A stretch of 64,000 nt of DNA from Malania oleifera (taxonomy: Eukaryota; Streptophyta; Magnoliopsida; Santalales; Ximeniaceae). The notes under the pieces are model-generated. The model did no database searches. It was not told the origin of the DNA and saw nothing but the letters and a program-made list of their open reading frames with translations. The stretch is from contig NC_080425.1 in the NCBI RefSeq assembly GCF_029873635.1, positions 40,675,390-40,739,389 on the forward strand, written 5' to 3'. The position numbers and the translations under genes are program-made. Below are positions 1-10,457 of the stretch, one piece after another; position 1 is the first letter of the stretch, and every line of letters begins with the position of its first letter.

Positions 1-12
1 ATAAAGATCTAA

Positions 13-1793
13 ATTCCATACATAGGAGTAGCTCCCTTTGGTGAGGGTCAATCCTCAACTAAACCACCCATATTTTGTTGACTCAACTATACCTTTTGGA
101 AACAACGTATAAGAATTTATCTTCAAACAATGAATTGGAAGGCTTGGGAGGTTGTTACACATGGTAACCTAATCCTTACCAAACTTGTGAATGGAAAAGA
201 AGTCCCTAAAGATGAAAACAAGATGAATGATTTAGATCATAAAATGCTACAAGTTAACTTTAGTGCAATAAATGCCCTATATTGTGCACTTGATATTAAT
301 GAATTCAATAGAGTTATGGCATGTAAAATAGCAAAGGAAATTTGGGATAAACTAGAAGTAACCTATGAAGGTACCGTAGATGTTAGAGATAATAAGATTG
401 ATGTGTTGACTAGTGAATACGAAACCTTTAGGATGAATTCTGACGAAACCTTCACAAGCATATACACTAGGTTCACACATATTATAAACTCACTAAATGC
501 TTTAGGAAAAACATATTCTACATATGAGATGATTTGCAAAACCCTTAGAGGACTTCCACCCATTTGGGAACCAAAAGCCACAACCATAACAGAAGGTAGA
601 AACCTCAAAACAACCTCCCTAGATGTACTCATAGGATCACTTCTAACCTATGAAATGGCTATGAAAGAAAGAAATACTGAAAAAAAAAAAAAAAACCATA
701 GCTTTTAAAGCCTCAAAAGAATGTTTAAGTGAAGAAGAAAATGACTCCAGTGAATTAGATAATAAAGAATTAGCATTCATAACTATAAGACTTGGAAAAT
801 TCTTCAAAATAAATAAGAAATTCACTAAAAAATTCAGAGGGTCAAAAACTGAAAAAGGTGAAAATAGTAAAAAGGAAAACAAGAACAAAAATGATCCACC
901 TACCTGCTACCATTACAAAAAGGCCGGACACATAAAGCCGAACTGCCCTCAACTCAAGAAAGAAAAGAAGAAGTAAAAACCAGAAATGAAAGCTACATGG
1001 GACGACACAAGTTCAAGTGAATCGGAAAGCGGATCTAGCGAAAAAAGAGATGGCCAACATGTGCTTCATGGTGCACAACGAAGAGGTAAACTCTCACTAC
1101 TCTTCCTCAGAAGATTCATGTGATGAATCATGTAATGATTCATGTGAGAGTATGCCCTCCTACAAAGAAATTCAAGTTGAATTATTTTCTCTTCATAATA
1201 GATTTGTTAAAGTATCAAAAAGGAACATAACACTGAAACAACAAAATGAATCACTTAGAAATCAGCTTGAAACCACAAAATCTGCTGAAAAAGAAAAAGA
1301 CTCACAAATTGATGAGCTTAAAAAGAAAATTAATGACATGTCTCAAGAATTAGTGAAGTCTTAAGTAAATGAAGATGGAAAGAAAGACTTAGAAATAAAC
1401 GAACTTAAAAACTCAATTCAAGATAAAGAAAAGATTATTTACAACTTTACTAGAGGAAAATAGAACTTTGAAAAAAATGGTAGGACAACGAAGGATGACT
1501 AACAATAGAGAAGGAATTGGTTACAATGGAATACCAAAAAAAGGAAGAAAAATTTATTCATGGGATATTTTGTAAAACAATCTAAACACTATGCAAGTAC
1601 TTCATCCACAAACATTCATGAACATACTACTTGCTACATATGTAAAAATAAGGGACATGTAATATTTATTTGTCCATTCAAATAAAAATATATCAAAGTG
1701 AAAAATGAATGGTAGATAAACACTAAATCTAGACAAGACTTAAAAAAGAGTTAAGAAAGTTTGGGTCCCAAAAGTAACAACATAAATCCTCTC
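13..1793 (+). pseudogene. gag: copia gag of element 1, degenerate
   Basis: This encodes the capsid/nucleocapsid precursor that would package element RNA in cytoplasmic particles. By alignment with the copy at 6003 the start codon lies at 13-15 but reads ATT. The longest open piece is 130-708, a UBN2-type gag core with the segments NWKAWEVV, KEIWDKLEVTYEG and IGSLLTYEM. A poly-A run at 680-694 coincides with loss of frame. A first zinc knuckle at 905-946 has its second Cys changed to Tyr (CYHYKKAGH). A second at 1632-1673 keeps CxxCxxxxGHxxxxC. Between them, 1017-1364 encodes a Ser/Asp/Glu-rich stretch followed by a Lys/Glu-rich probable coiled coil. Broken at many points; not functional. Confidence 0.82.
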
Positions 1794-1820
1794 TTGTAGG
1801 TCTGCTTTAGGTCCACTCCA

Positions 1821-3885
1821 TCTAAATAAAAATGGTACTTGGACAGTGGATGTTCAAGACATATGATGGGAGATAGATCAAAGTTCACCACCCTCACTTA
1901 AAAGGATGGAGGATATGTAACTTTCAGTGACAACGCAAAAGGCAAAATTGTAGGAATTGGTGAGATAGGAAAGGATTCCTCACTCACTATTGATGATGTT
2001 TTGCTAGTTGATGGTCTAAATAAAAATCTATTAAGTATTATTCAACTTAGTGACAAAGGGCTTGACATAATCTTTAAGAAAGACAAATTCATAATACAAA
2101 ATCCTAAGAATAATGGAATACTATTCACCGCACATAGATTGAATAATGTGTATTGCATAAATCTTGATAGCCTAATTTCTCAATATTTAACTTGCTTGGT
2201 TGCCATAAGTGAAAATAACTGGTTTTGGCATAGAAGATTAGGACATGCTAGCATGGACCTTCTATCTAAACATTCTAAGAAGAATTTAGTAAAAGGCTTA
2301 CCTAATACTAAGTTTATCAAAGATAAAATTTGTGATGCTTGCCAACTAGGAAAACAAATCAAGACAAGCTTTAAAAAGAAGAAACACATATCAACTACTA
2401 TACCCTTAGAACTCATACACTTAGATTTATTTGGACCTACTAGAACTCAAAGCTTATGAGGAAAACAATATGCCTTCGTGATTGTTGATGACTACTCTAG
2501 ATACACATGGGTATTGTTTTTAGCCGATGAAGATGAAGCTTGTGATATTTTAATAAATCTATGCAAGAAACTTCAAAATGAGAAAGGTTACAATGTTTCA
2601 AACCTAAGAAGTGACCAAAGAAGAGAATTTAAAAATAAAGATGTTGAAAAATTTTGTAATGATAATGGAATAAGCCATAATTTCTCAACACCTAGGACTC
2701 CACAACAAAATGGTGTTGTTGAGAGGAATAGAACTCTTCAAGAAATGGCAAGAACTAAATGAAAATAATCTACCTAAGTATTTTTGGGCTGAAACTATAA
2801 AAATAGCTTGTTATGTAATTAATAGGGTGTCTATTAGAACAAGTGTAAACAAGACACCTTATGAATTATGGAAAGAAAGAAGGCTTAACATAGCTTACTT
2901 CCATGTTTTTGGATGTAAGTGTTTTGTTCTCAAGAACAAAGATGACTTGGGAAAATTTGATGCTAAATCGGATGAAGGAATTTTTCTATGATATTCTACA
3001 AATAGTAAGGCCTATAGGATCTATAACAAAAGGACACTAACCATCATTGAATCAATACATGTAAACTTTGATGAATCAAATCCTTTCACAAAAGAAATCA
3101 AGAATGAAGAAAAGGATGATATCTCGCAAAAAGAAGATAATTTAGAAATCAAAGAAGAAAACATTGAAGAAACCTCAAAAGATAAGCCTGTAGAAAAATC
3201 TTGAATTACCAAGAGAATGGAAGTATGTAAGAAATCACCCTCAAGATCAAATTACAGGAGAACCTTCTAAAGGTGTAACTACTAGATCATCATTAAAAAA
3301 TCTATGCAATCATTATGCATTCTTATCTCAAGATGAACCTAAAAATATTGAAGAAGCTTCAAATGATGACTCTTGGATAATTTCTATGCAAGAGGAACTA
3401 AACCAATTTGAAAAAAGTAAAGTATGGCAATTAGTACCCAAACCTGAAAATCATTCAATTATTGGAACTAAATGGGTATTTAGAAACAAAAAGGATGAAA
3501 ATGGTATAGTAGTTAGAAACAAAGTTAGACTTGTAGGTAAAGGGTATAATCAAGAAGAAGGGATAGATTATGATGAAACTTTTGCCCCCGTAGCTAAAAT
3601 GGAAGCTATAAGAATGCCATTAGCTTATGCATCCCACAAAGAATTTAAATTATGTCAAATGGATGTTAAAAGTACTTTCTTAAATGGTTATATTAATAAA
3701 GAGGTATATATAAAACAACCCCCTGGATTCGAAGATATAAAAAATCCGGATTATGTGTTTAAACTAACTAAGGCTTTATATGGGTTGAAACAAGCCCCTA
3801 GGGCTTGGTATGAAAGACTTAGTGGATTTTTAATAGAGAAGGGGTTTTCAAGAGGAAAAGTCAATAGTACCTTGTTCATTAAAAC
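1821..3885 (+). pseudogene. pol: copia pol of element 1: protease, integrase, partial RT
   Basis: The protease active-site segment LDSGCSRHM starts near 1839 and is soon followed by an in-frame stop. From 2001 the frame reads VDGLNKNLLSI, then the GAG-pre-integrase and zinc-binding part HRRLGHAS...CDACQLGK (about 2230-2360). The integrase core includes LDLFGPT (first Asp), LRSDQRREF (second Asp) and QQNGVVERN (Glu), with stops at 2457 and 2760 and a frame change near 2750. A charged linker covers about 2990-3380. RT begins near 3386 with WQLVPKP, TKWVFRNKKDENG, VRLVGKGYNQEEGIDYDETF and ends in KGFSRGKVNSTLFIKT. The catalytic YVDD and all of RNase H are lost at the LTR junction. Confidence 0.85.
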
Positions 3886-4371
3886 TGTTGGCCTAACAAA
3901 ACTTAACAACTTGTTTTGATACTAACAAATAAGAGAAACTTAACATATTTGGTTGAGTAATGATATTTCAAGGTTTAAGAGAGAGAATGTGCTAAAATCT
4001 TATATTTCAAGTCAAGGTGATATTTTAAAGCTTGAAGTACATGAGAGAGAGCTTGAAAGTATATCAAAGCTTGAAGAAAAATAAGAGAGGCAAAAAGAAA
4101 GCAAAGCAAGAGAGCTTAAAGAAAAGACAAGATAAAGACTTAAGCGCCAAAAATGTTCAAAATCCTAGAAGTCTTTATGTAAGTGCTTCATATTTTAAAT
4201 ATCTTTTGAAATATTGTTGAAGCTCTTTAGGGATATTTATGGACTTAGAGACCTATTTTAACAACTCCGAAAATGTTTTATAAAAGATCAAAGCAAGAGA
4301 GTAAAACTAATTTTGAAAACTAAAAATGAAAAATTAGAAAAATAAACTAGTCATCCTACTAACCAGATTAC

Positions 4372-4622
4372 ACTGGGTTTACTCAGCCGACTGACAAGAA
4401 TGCAACAGTTAAATAAACTGCCCAGCTGACTGACTTAAAGAACTGACCTTACTTAGCCAACTGACAATGTCCAACCGACTGACATTTTTCAACGTGGTCA
4501 AAGCAACCGACTGACAAAGTAATTGAATTTATTTCTGGTAGACAGAAAGGCCTCAGCCGCTTGTTTAGCCGACTGACCCTATGAAAATTGCCTACCTATT
4601 CGCTTGTTCAGCCGACTGGCTC
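4372..4622 (+). promoter_or_regulatory. Short-repeat array in LTR-A U3
   Basis: About nine spaced copies of a unit close to CAGCCGACTGAC occur in 250 bases, separated by 10-30 unrelated bases. Variants such as CAGCTGACTGAC and CAACCGACTGAC are present. The cluster ends about 130 bases before the TATA box at 4752. The position suggests an enhancer or binding-site array; no protein is known to me to bind it. Confidence 0.5.
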
Positions 4623-4751
4623 TATAAAAATTTGAATTTTAAACTCCAACGGGAAAATTTCTAAAAATTAGTTTTTCAAAGGTAAACGTTATAAAAACTT
4701 GGGGGACACTCCAAGCAACGTGGGGATCAAGGAAACTCTTCCTAAAATCTC

Positions 4752-4759
4752 TATAAATA
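4752..4759 (+). promoter_or_regulatory. TATA box of LTR-A
   Basis: TATAAATA sits in the middle of the LTR, downstream of the repeat array. A TATA-like site holds the same relative place in the other copia LTRs (11279-11286, 30336-30343 on plus; 16311-16318, 17601-17610, 19573-19581, 22006-22013, 37817-37825 on minus). Transcription start would be expected about 30 bases downstream. Confidence 0.55.
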
Positions 4760-5947
4760 CATGGTTTTACAAATCAAATAGGAAACCAAGAGCCAAGGAA
4801 TTGAAAAATCTGCTGAAAACCATTTTGCAAACCAGCTGTTCTCTCTTGCTCAAATCTTTGCCCCGCTAATATTGCTGAAATTCTGAAAGAGCTGATCTTC
4901 CTAATCCATTCCTAATTCTAATCCTCATCTAGGAAGAATATTGGTGAATTCTACACTTGAGCTTCAATTCTATTTCATATTGGTATTTAAATTTTTGAAG
5001 TACATAGTATTGAAGTTGTACTAATCTACTTTGTTTGAGAGTGTTCTTGTACGCAGCTACTCTTTTGTAATCTTGCAGTATTTTTGACGATTCAAGATGT
5101 TTGGATTGTTGGCTAAGCATGGGGATATCTTTTAGAGAGGCAGGCTCTAACTTAATTAAATGAGTGACCGAGTGAGGGGATATCACTTGGAGAGGCAGGC
5201 TCTAGCCTACTGAAGGAGTGTGTAAACGGTGTTGTTCCTCCCGGCAAAGGAACTGGTTTAATGAATCCTTTGGTGGTTTTCCAAAGCCGAGGACATAGGC
5301 TGGGGATAAACCGAACCTCGGAAAAATTCGGTGTCACTCTCTTTCCCTTACTCTCTTTACTTTCAGCATATATAAACTGCGTGGATGTTTTAAATTTCTA
5401 AATCATATATACTACGTGGATTAGATATTAAATAAACATAAACTTAATTTGTTTTTGGGATTGCAGAAATCGAAAAGGAGTACGTTGGTTGATCCATACT
5501 TTGTGGAAATGGTAAGGGAGCACGTTGATTGGTGAAACACCCAAGACTCTTTGACTGAAAGTTTAACTAACGTCTAAGCTTTTGGAAAGAGTATTGGATT
5601 TTATATTGCACTTAATTTTGGGAAAGCAAATTTATTATCACAGGGCTTGCATTGCATTAACCATAGGGCTTGAATCAAACTTTCATATATACAGGGCTGC
5701 AAACAAACAAAAGCTGAATCTTATATCTTAGTTTGGATATTGTGGTTGATTGGAAAAATTGATTGGTTTGGTTGATTGATTAGTTACTTGATTGTTTAAG
5801 TACTTGGGTTGTGGATTGGATATTATTTTAAGTATTGGTTGTGTATTTGATAAATCAACAAGAAGTCAAGAATTCATTAAAAAGAATTAAAAGAAATTTT
5901 TAAATCCAATTCACCCCCCCTCTTGGGACTACACCTTAGTTTTCAAT

Positions 5948-5959
5948 TGGTATCAGAGC
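5948..5959 (+). other. Primer binding site of element 2 (initiator Met tRNA)
   Basis: TGGTATCAGAGC begins two bases after the LTR end. It is the perfect 12-base complement of the 3' end of plant initiator methionine tRNA, the usual primer of plant Ty1/copia elements. Confidence 0.9.
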
Positions 5960-6002
5960 GAGATTATAGAAAATCTTAATTAGTAGCTATACAAACATCT
6001 TA

Positions 6003-7887
6003 ATGGCACACTTAGGCATAGCTCCCTTTGGAGAAGGACAATCCTTAAGTAGGCCACCCATCTTTTGGGATTTAAATTATACATTTTGGAAACAAAGGAT
6101 GAGAATATATCTTCAAACTATGAATTGGAAAGCTTGGGAGGTTGTCACAAATGGTGACCTAATTCCCCTCAAACAAGTAGATGGAAAACAAGTTCCTAAG
6201 GAGAAAAAGGACAAGACTGACTTAGATCACAAAATGCTGCAAGTTAATTCAAGTGCTATAAATTCTTTATATTATGCTTTAGATATTAACGAATTCAATA
6301 GAGTCATAGCCTGCAAAATAGTCAAAGAAATTTGGGATAGTTAGAGGTAACCTATGAAGGAATGGTAGATGTTAGAGACAATAGAATTGGCATGCTAACT
6401 AGTGAATACGAAGCTTTCAAAATGAATCCAGATGAATCAATCACTAGTATGTATACTAGGTTTACCCACATAACTAACTCACTCAATGCCTTAGGAAAAA
6501 ACATACACTACTTATGAAATGATTAGAAAAATTCTTAGAGGGTTGCTACCTATATGGGAACCAAAAACCATTGCCATAACCGAAGGAAGAAATTTGAAAA
6601 ACACCTCTTTAGACGAATTAATAGGTTCTCTACTCACATATGAAATGTCAATAAATTATAGGAATGGTAAAAACAAAGCTCAAGAATCTATAACCTTCAA
6701 AGCTTCAAAAGAGAACTCTAGTAGTGAAAAAGAGATGGCTGAAGATGAACTAGCCTTCATATCTAAGAAACTTGCAAGAATACTAAGAAGGAAGAACAAA
6801 TTCAAAAGAAGAATCCAAAACTCCGAATCAGATAAAGGAGAAACCAATATAAAGAAATCAAAGAATAAAATTCCCACATGTTATAATTGCAACAAAGTTG
6901 GGCATATAAAATCGGAATGTCCACTACTTAAGAAAGACTCTAAAAAGAAAAAGAAAAAGGCCATGAAAGCCACTACTTGGGATAGTTTGAGTACAAGTAG
7001 TTCCGAAAATGAATCAAGTGATCAAGAGGTTGCTTATACTTGCTTTATGGCTTGGGACGATGAGGGAAGCTCCTTATCCAAATCAGTTAATAGTTATAGT
7101 AGTGATGAATCCAATGATGAAAGCATGCAATCTTATAAAGAATTACAAAATGATTTATTCAAAGTACATAAGATGTTAGTCAAAGTAACTAAACAAAACA
7201 CATCATTGAAAAACAAGAATGATGGAGTGATGAAAGTGCTACAATCAATTAAACTTGCTAAAATGATAAAGATTCAAAAATCAAGAAAATATAGAATAAG
7301 TATGAAGCTGCGATAAATGAATTAGAGTTTAAAAATCTTGCTGAAAAAGAAAAATAATTGAAAATCAAGAAATTAGAAAGCATGAATGAAAAATTGATGA
7401 AGGAAGTAGAAGACTTGAGATCCTAATCCTCTATGGAAAATGAGAAAGACTTATGTATTTCTGAATTGGAAGATAAAATTACTAAAATGTCTAAAAACCA
7501 AGAAAAGGGTAAAAATATAGAAAATTCTAAAATTTATGATCTTAAGAAAGAAATTGATGATCAAGCTAAAATCATTTACAATTTCACTAAAGGAAAAGAA
7601 AATTTTGACAAAATAATTGGCTCACAAAGAATGTCTTTAAATAAAGAAGGCATATGATTCAATGGAATTGAAAATGAAAGGGAAAAGAATCTCTACATGG
7701 GATACTTCACAAAAGCCTCCAACAACTGTGCAAGCACTTCTTCAAATGGTTACACTCACACCACATGCTACCTATGTAAAAAGAAGGGACATATAAAGTT
7801 TGAATGTCCATTCAAGAGAAAGGGTGTGAAAACTAAAAAAGTGTGGAAAGTAAAAGAAACATCCTTTATTAAACCATCGGGACCCAA
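6003..7887 (+). pseudogene. gag: copia gag of element 2
   Basis: The ATG at 6003 follows the primer site by about 45 bases and starts MAHLGIAPFGEG, matching the other copies. Frame 6003-6344 ends at a TAG after KEIWDS. The frame is later lost again and resumes at about 6519. That part has the gag core end (IGSLLTYEM), a Lys-rich part and a first intact zinc knuckle CYNCNKVGHIKSEC (6879-6920). A Ser/Glu-rich segment and a charged coiled-coil follow (about 7120-7657, with breaks), then a second intact knuckle CYLCKKKGHIKFEC (7766-7807). It ends in GPK, where the normal protein runs on into protease. The two intact knuckles make this the best preserved nucleocapsid in the window. Confidence 0.85.
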
Positions 7888-7940
7888 GAAATGATTAGTT
7901 CTTTGGTATCCTAAGGACACTAGTTTTGAAATGATTAGTT
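7888..7940 (+). repeat. 13-bp direct repeat at the gag/RNase H deletion junction
   Basis: GAAATGATTAGTT occurs at 7888-7900, where it is foreign to the gag end. It recurs at 7928-7940, where it encodes part of the normal RNase H peptide FEMISY. The first copy looks like filler copied from 28 bases downstream when gag was joined to the RNase H region. Confidence 0.6.
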
Positions 7941-8393
7941 ACTCGGATGCGGACTATGCTGGATGTTAAATAGATACAAAGAGCACTAGTGACACTCGTA
8001 CCTTTTGTAGGACACTCACAAGTCTCCTGGTTTTCTAAAAAGCAAAATTTCGTAGCCTTATCCATAGCCGAGGCTGAATACGTAGTTGCTGGGAGTTGTG
8101 CATAAAAATTATACATGAAACAATAATTAAAATACTATAATTTGGAATATACAACAATCCCAATAAAGTGTGATAGTAAAAGTGCTATAAATATATAAAA
8201 AAATCCAGTATCTCACTCAAGAACAAAACATATTGACATTAGACGTCATTTATTGAGAGATCACGTACAAAAAGAAGAAATAACCCTTGAGTTTGTTAAT
8301 ACAAATGATCAATTAGAGAATATTTTCACAAAACCACTTTTAGAGGATCGATTTGTATTTATTAGACGTGAATTAGGGTTGCTACATGTTTAA
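7901..8393 (+). pseudogene. RNase H stub of element 2 pol
   Basis: The sequence reads as the last part of a copia polyprotein: LWYPKDTSFEMISYSDADYAGC near the start, then the KHIDIRHHLLRDHV-like part and a C-terminus ending in TKPLLEDRFVFIRRELGLLHV before TAA at 8391-8393. The equivalent in element 3 is 35060-35556. In-frame stops occur (for example after DYAGC) and frames shift. Protease, integrase, the RT palm and most of RNase H are missing upstream, so this copy could only move by using proteins made elsewhere, if at all. Confidence 0.78.
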
Positions 8394-8430
8394 GAAGTTG
8401 TTTAATAAAGGAATTTAGAAAAATCTTGTG

Positions 8431-8547
8431 TAACAGGCGACTACAACCTGAAAGGCAGGCACTTGCCTGGCTATTACCTGATGAAAATATGGTCATCAGG
8501 CGCCTGACTTCTCGAGTGGCAGGTGCTTGACTCGCAACGGGTGGCTT
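8431..8547 (+). promoter_or_regulatory. Internal short-repeat array before the third ORF, element 2
   Basis: This stretch holds ACAGGCGACTAC, GGCAGGCACTTGCCTGG, CAGGCGCCTGACT and GGCAGGTGCTTGACT, mostly short palindromes. The same words (AGGCGACTACCTA, CAGGCACTTGCCTG, CAGGCGCCTGCC) form the array in the U3 of the 3' LTR of this element (10944-11158). The CAGCCGACTGAC words of the 5' LTR do not match. A CT-rich leader of about 190 bases follows, then the third-ORF start at 8735. A clear TATA box is not obvious here. Confidence 0.45.
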
Positions 8548-8734
8548 CTTTAAGACTCAAAAAACCCTCATTTTAACTCCCATCAGTTGCCTGATATTGC
8601 TTCTTACCTCCCAAAAACACCTTCTCCTCCTTCAATCACCCTCCTTCTGCCAAGATTTCCTTGAATCCCTTGAAATCAAATCAAACTCTAAACTCTCCAC
8701 ACGTTAAGGTTTTCGGTTTCATCAATACCAAATC

Positions 8735-9952
8735 ATGCCACGAATCAAAACAACCGAGAACAAGGCCTCCTCCTCCTCTCGACATGTTGACAATGATGAA
8801 GTTGATAAGTGGCTTACCACCCCTCAAGCCAAAACACTCTATCGAAATCGTTGGATCCAATCCTCAGTAAAGTACTTGATGTTTCATTTTTCAATTCTGA
8901 TTTTCCTAAAATTATTACACTTTTCGAAGATATTGCATGAGAGAAGTTCATCACATACCAAGCAAATGGACATTATCCCAATTTGGTTAAGTTATTTTAT
9001 ACAAATATGGAGAAACAAGAAGTTGGTTTTACCACTAAACTCTTAGGGCAAACCATAAGCATCACACCGTTATCACTTGGGAAAATTATCCGTGTCCAGC
9101 TGGGAAACTTTGAATGTAAACCCGCAGAAAAACAATGGATTATTAAGCAGGGGTTTACTCCATAGGACTTCCTACTACTTGTAATAACCGACACACCTGC
9201 TTACTTTGGAAATCCCCTGCTTTACAAATAGTTGAACCTCCAAGCATTGATTTTGCAAAAACTCATCACTTACAACATCCTACCCCGCACCAGCTCATAT
9301 GATCATGTTTCTTTCCTTGATTGTTTTGTCATGTGATGCATTTTGAAAGGTAAGAAACTGGACCTACCAAGCCTTATCATAAAATGGATGATCATAAAAG
9401 AAGAAGCTCCCCGCATCATTCTTCCTTATGCTGGGATGTTGAATCTGGTCTTTGCTCATCATCACATCCTTACTCCGTCCTTCAACTTTGTTAAAAAGAC
9501 CCATTATGACATTTTTTCAGCCACTACTCTCAAGTTGATGGGTTATAAAAAGTACACTTAAGGTTGGTTTCATAGAGGTCATAGGCACCCAACACCTGAG
9601 CCTCCTCCTCAGCCTTCTGAGCAAGCTCCCTCCATTTGATGCTGATACTCCTTCCTAGTTTCTGTCGTTCTATGCTCATTATCTCAATTTTAGTGAAAGA
9701 ATGCAATTTGGTTTGGATACTCTTCAAGGGAAGGTTAACTCTGTGGAATCCTAATGTTCTTCCATTACTTAGCATTTGGACACAATTGATAAGAACTTGG
9801 CCAGCTCCTCAAAAGGTGCAACACCTATGGATATCAGCTCCGCTCCTTCCAGTGACGCTGCATCTGAAGAAGATTATAAGGAACAGGAAGGTGATGATGA
9901 CGCATCTAAAGAAGAATCTGAACACACTGCTGATGATGAAGATGATGATTGA
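8735..9952 (+). pseudogene. Third ORF of element 2 (env-like position), degenerate
   Basis: This lies after pol, where Sirevirus-type elements carry an extra ORF. It starts MPRIKTTENKASSSS, like the copy at 35963 (MPRTKTTANKG). Pieces in three frames share with the copies at 35963 and 29137 the segments FITYQA.G.YPNLVKLF, an acidic GNFEC block, SFLDCFVM, KGKKLDLPSLIIKWM, and IILPYAGMLNLVF. A Pro-rich segment (TPEPPPQPSEQAP, about 9588-9630) and a very acidic tail ending DDEDDD before TGA at 9950-9952 follow. From memory it resembles the plant family called putative plant transposon protein; I see no clear signal peptide or membrane anchor, so an envelope role is unproven. At least two frameshifts and several stops disable it. 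Confidence 0.7.
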
Positions 9953-10457
9953 TCTTTTGATCTATTGTTGTTCTAAGAGTTTTTATCTTACTTTTTTGAT
10001 GTAATACACACTTGATGCTATGCTTGCTTTTTGCATTGATACTTGGTACTTTTCCTTCTTGGCTTGTATCTCCAGCATTTTGATTAAACATGTAATGCTC
10101 TAGATGGCTATAATATTTTATATTACATTCTCTTATATTGACTGTACTTTTTCATTTTCTTTTTGATTGATGTCAAAAGGGGGAGAATGGTTGTAAGAGC
10201 AAAAGAGATATAATGCTAAGAAAGCAAAAGAGATATACAGTTATGAGATATAAGGCCAAAAATAAAAATTAAATAAATTGTTAACATGAATATTATTGAT
10301 GGTATGATTAGACTACCTTTTTTGACAATTTGAATGAACTGGAAAATCTATGTTTGAATAATGAAACTTTATTACATGTGTTCTTATTGTAAGGGGAAAC
10401 CTTTTAAGGTATCCTCTCTTTTTGCTTAAGATTTGTCATCATCAAAAAGGGGGAGAT
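9953..10457 (+). other. 3' untranslated region and polypurine tracts of element 2
   Basis: This is AT-rich non-coding sequence between the third ORF and the 3' LTR. It contains two polypurine motifs: AAAAGGGGGAGA at 10175-10186, and AAAAAGGGGGAGA at 10444-10456, which adjoins the 3' LTR and would prime plus-strand DNA. Both follow a TGATGTC or CATCATC word. The same motif is repeated in the minus-strand elements. Confidence 0.75.

Larger units (their letters stand above)
1..3885 (+). mobile_element. Ty1/copia element 1, Sirevirus type, partial
   Basis: The domain order gag, zinc knuckles, protease, integrase, reverse transcriptase is that of Ty1/copia. The gag and pol resemble those of the two other plus-strand copies in this window (from 6003 and from 31465). 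The 5' LTR lies outside the window: base 1 falls about a dozen bases before the gag start. The right end is abrupt. Reverse transcriptase stops in the peptide LFIKT at 3885, and the next base is the TG of an LTR, so the YVDD active site and RNase H are missing. Several frames are broken, so the copy is dead. Assignment to the Sirevirus lineage is inferred from the related copies, which have repeated polypurine motifs and a third ORF. Confidence 0.85.
3886..5945 (+). repeat. 5' LTR of element 2 (LTR-A), 2060 bp
   Basis: It opens with TGTTGGCCTAACAAAACTTA and closes with GGGACTACACCTTAGTTTTCA, so it has the TG...CA ends of an LTR, and a primer site follows two bases later. It resembles LTR-C (29582-31404) more than its partner LTR-B (10458-12381): the first 100 bases share a TTTGGTTRAGTRA block with LTR-C that LTR-B lacks. 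U3 holds a cluster of CAGCCGACTGAC-like repeats (4372-4622), then TATAAATA at 4752-4759. The block GAGGACATAGGCTGGGG (5289-5305) lies downstream in the R/U5 part and is shared by all copia LTRs here. Confidence 0.85.
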
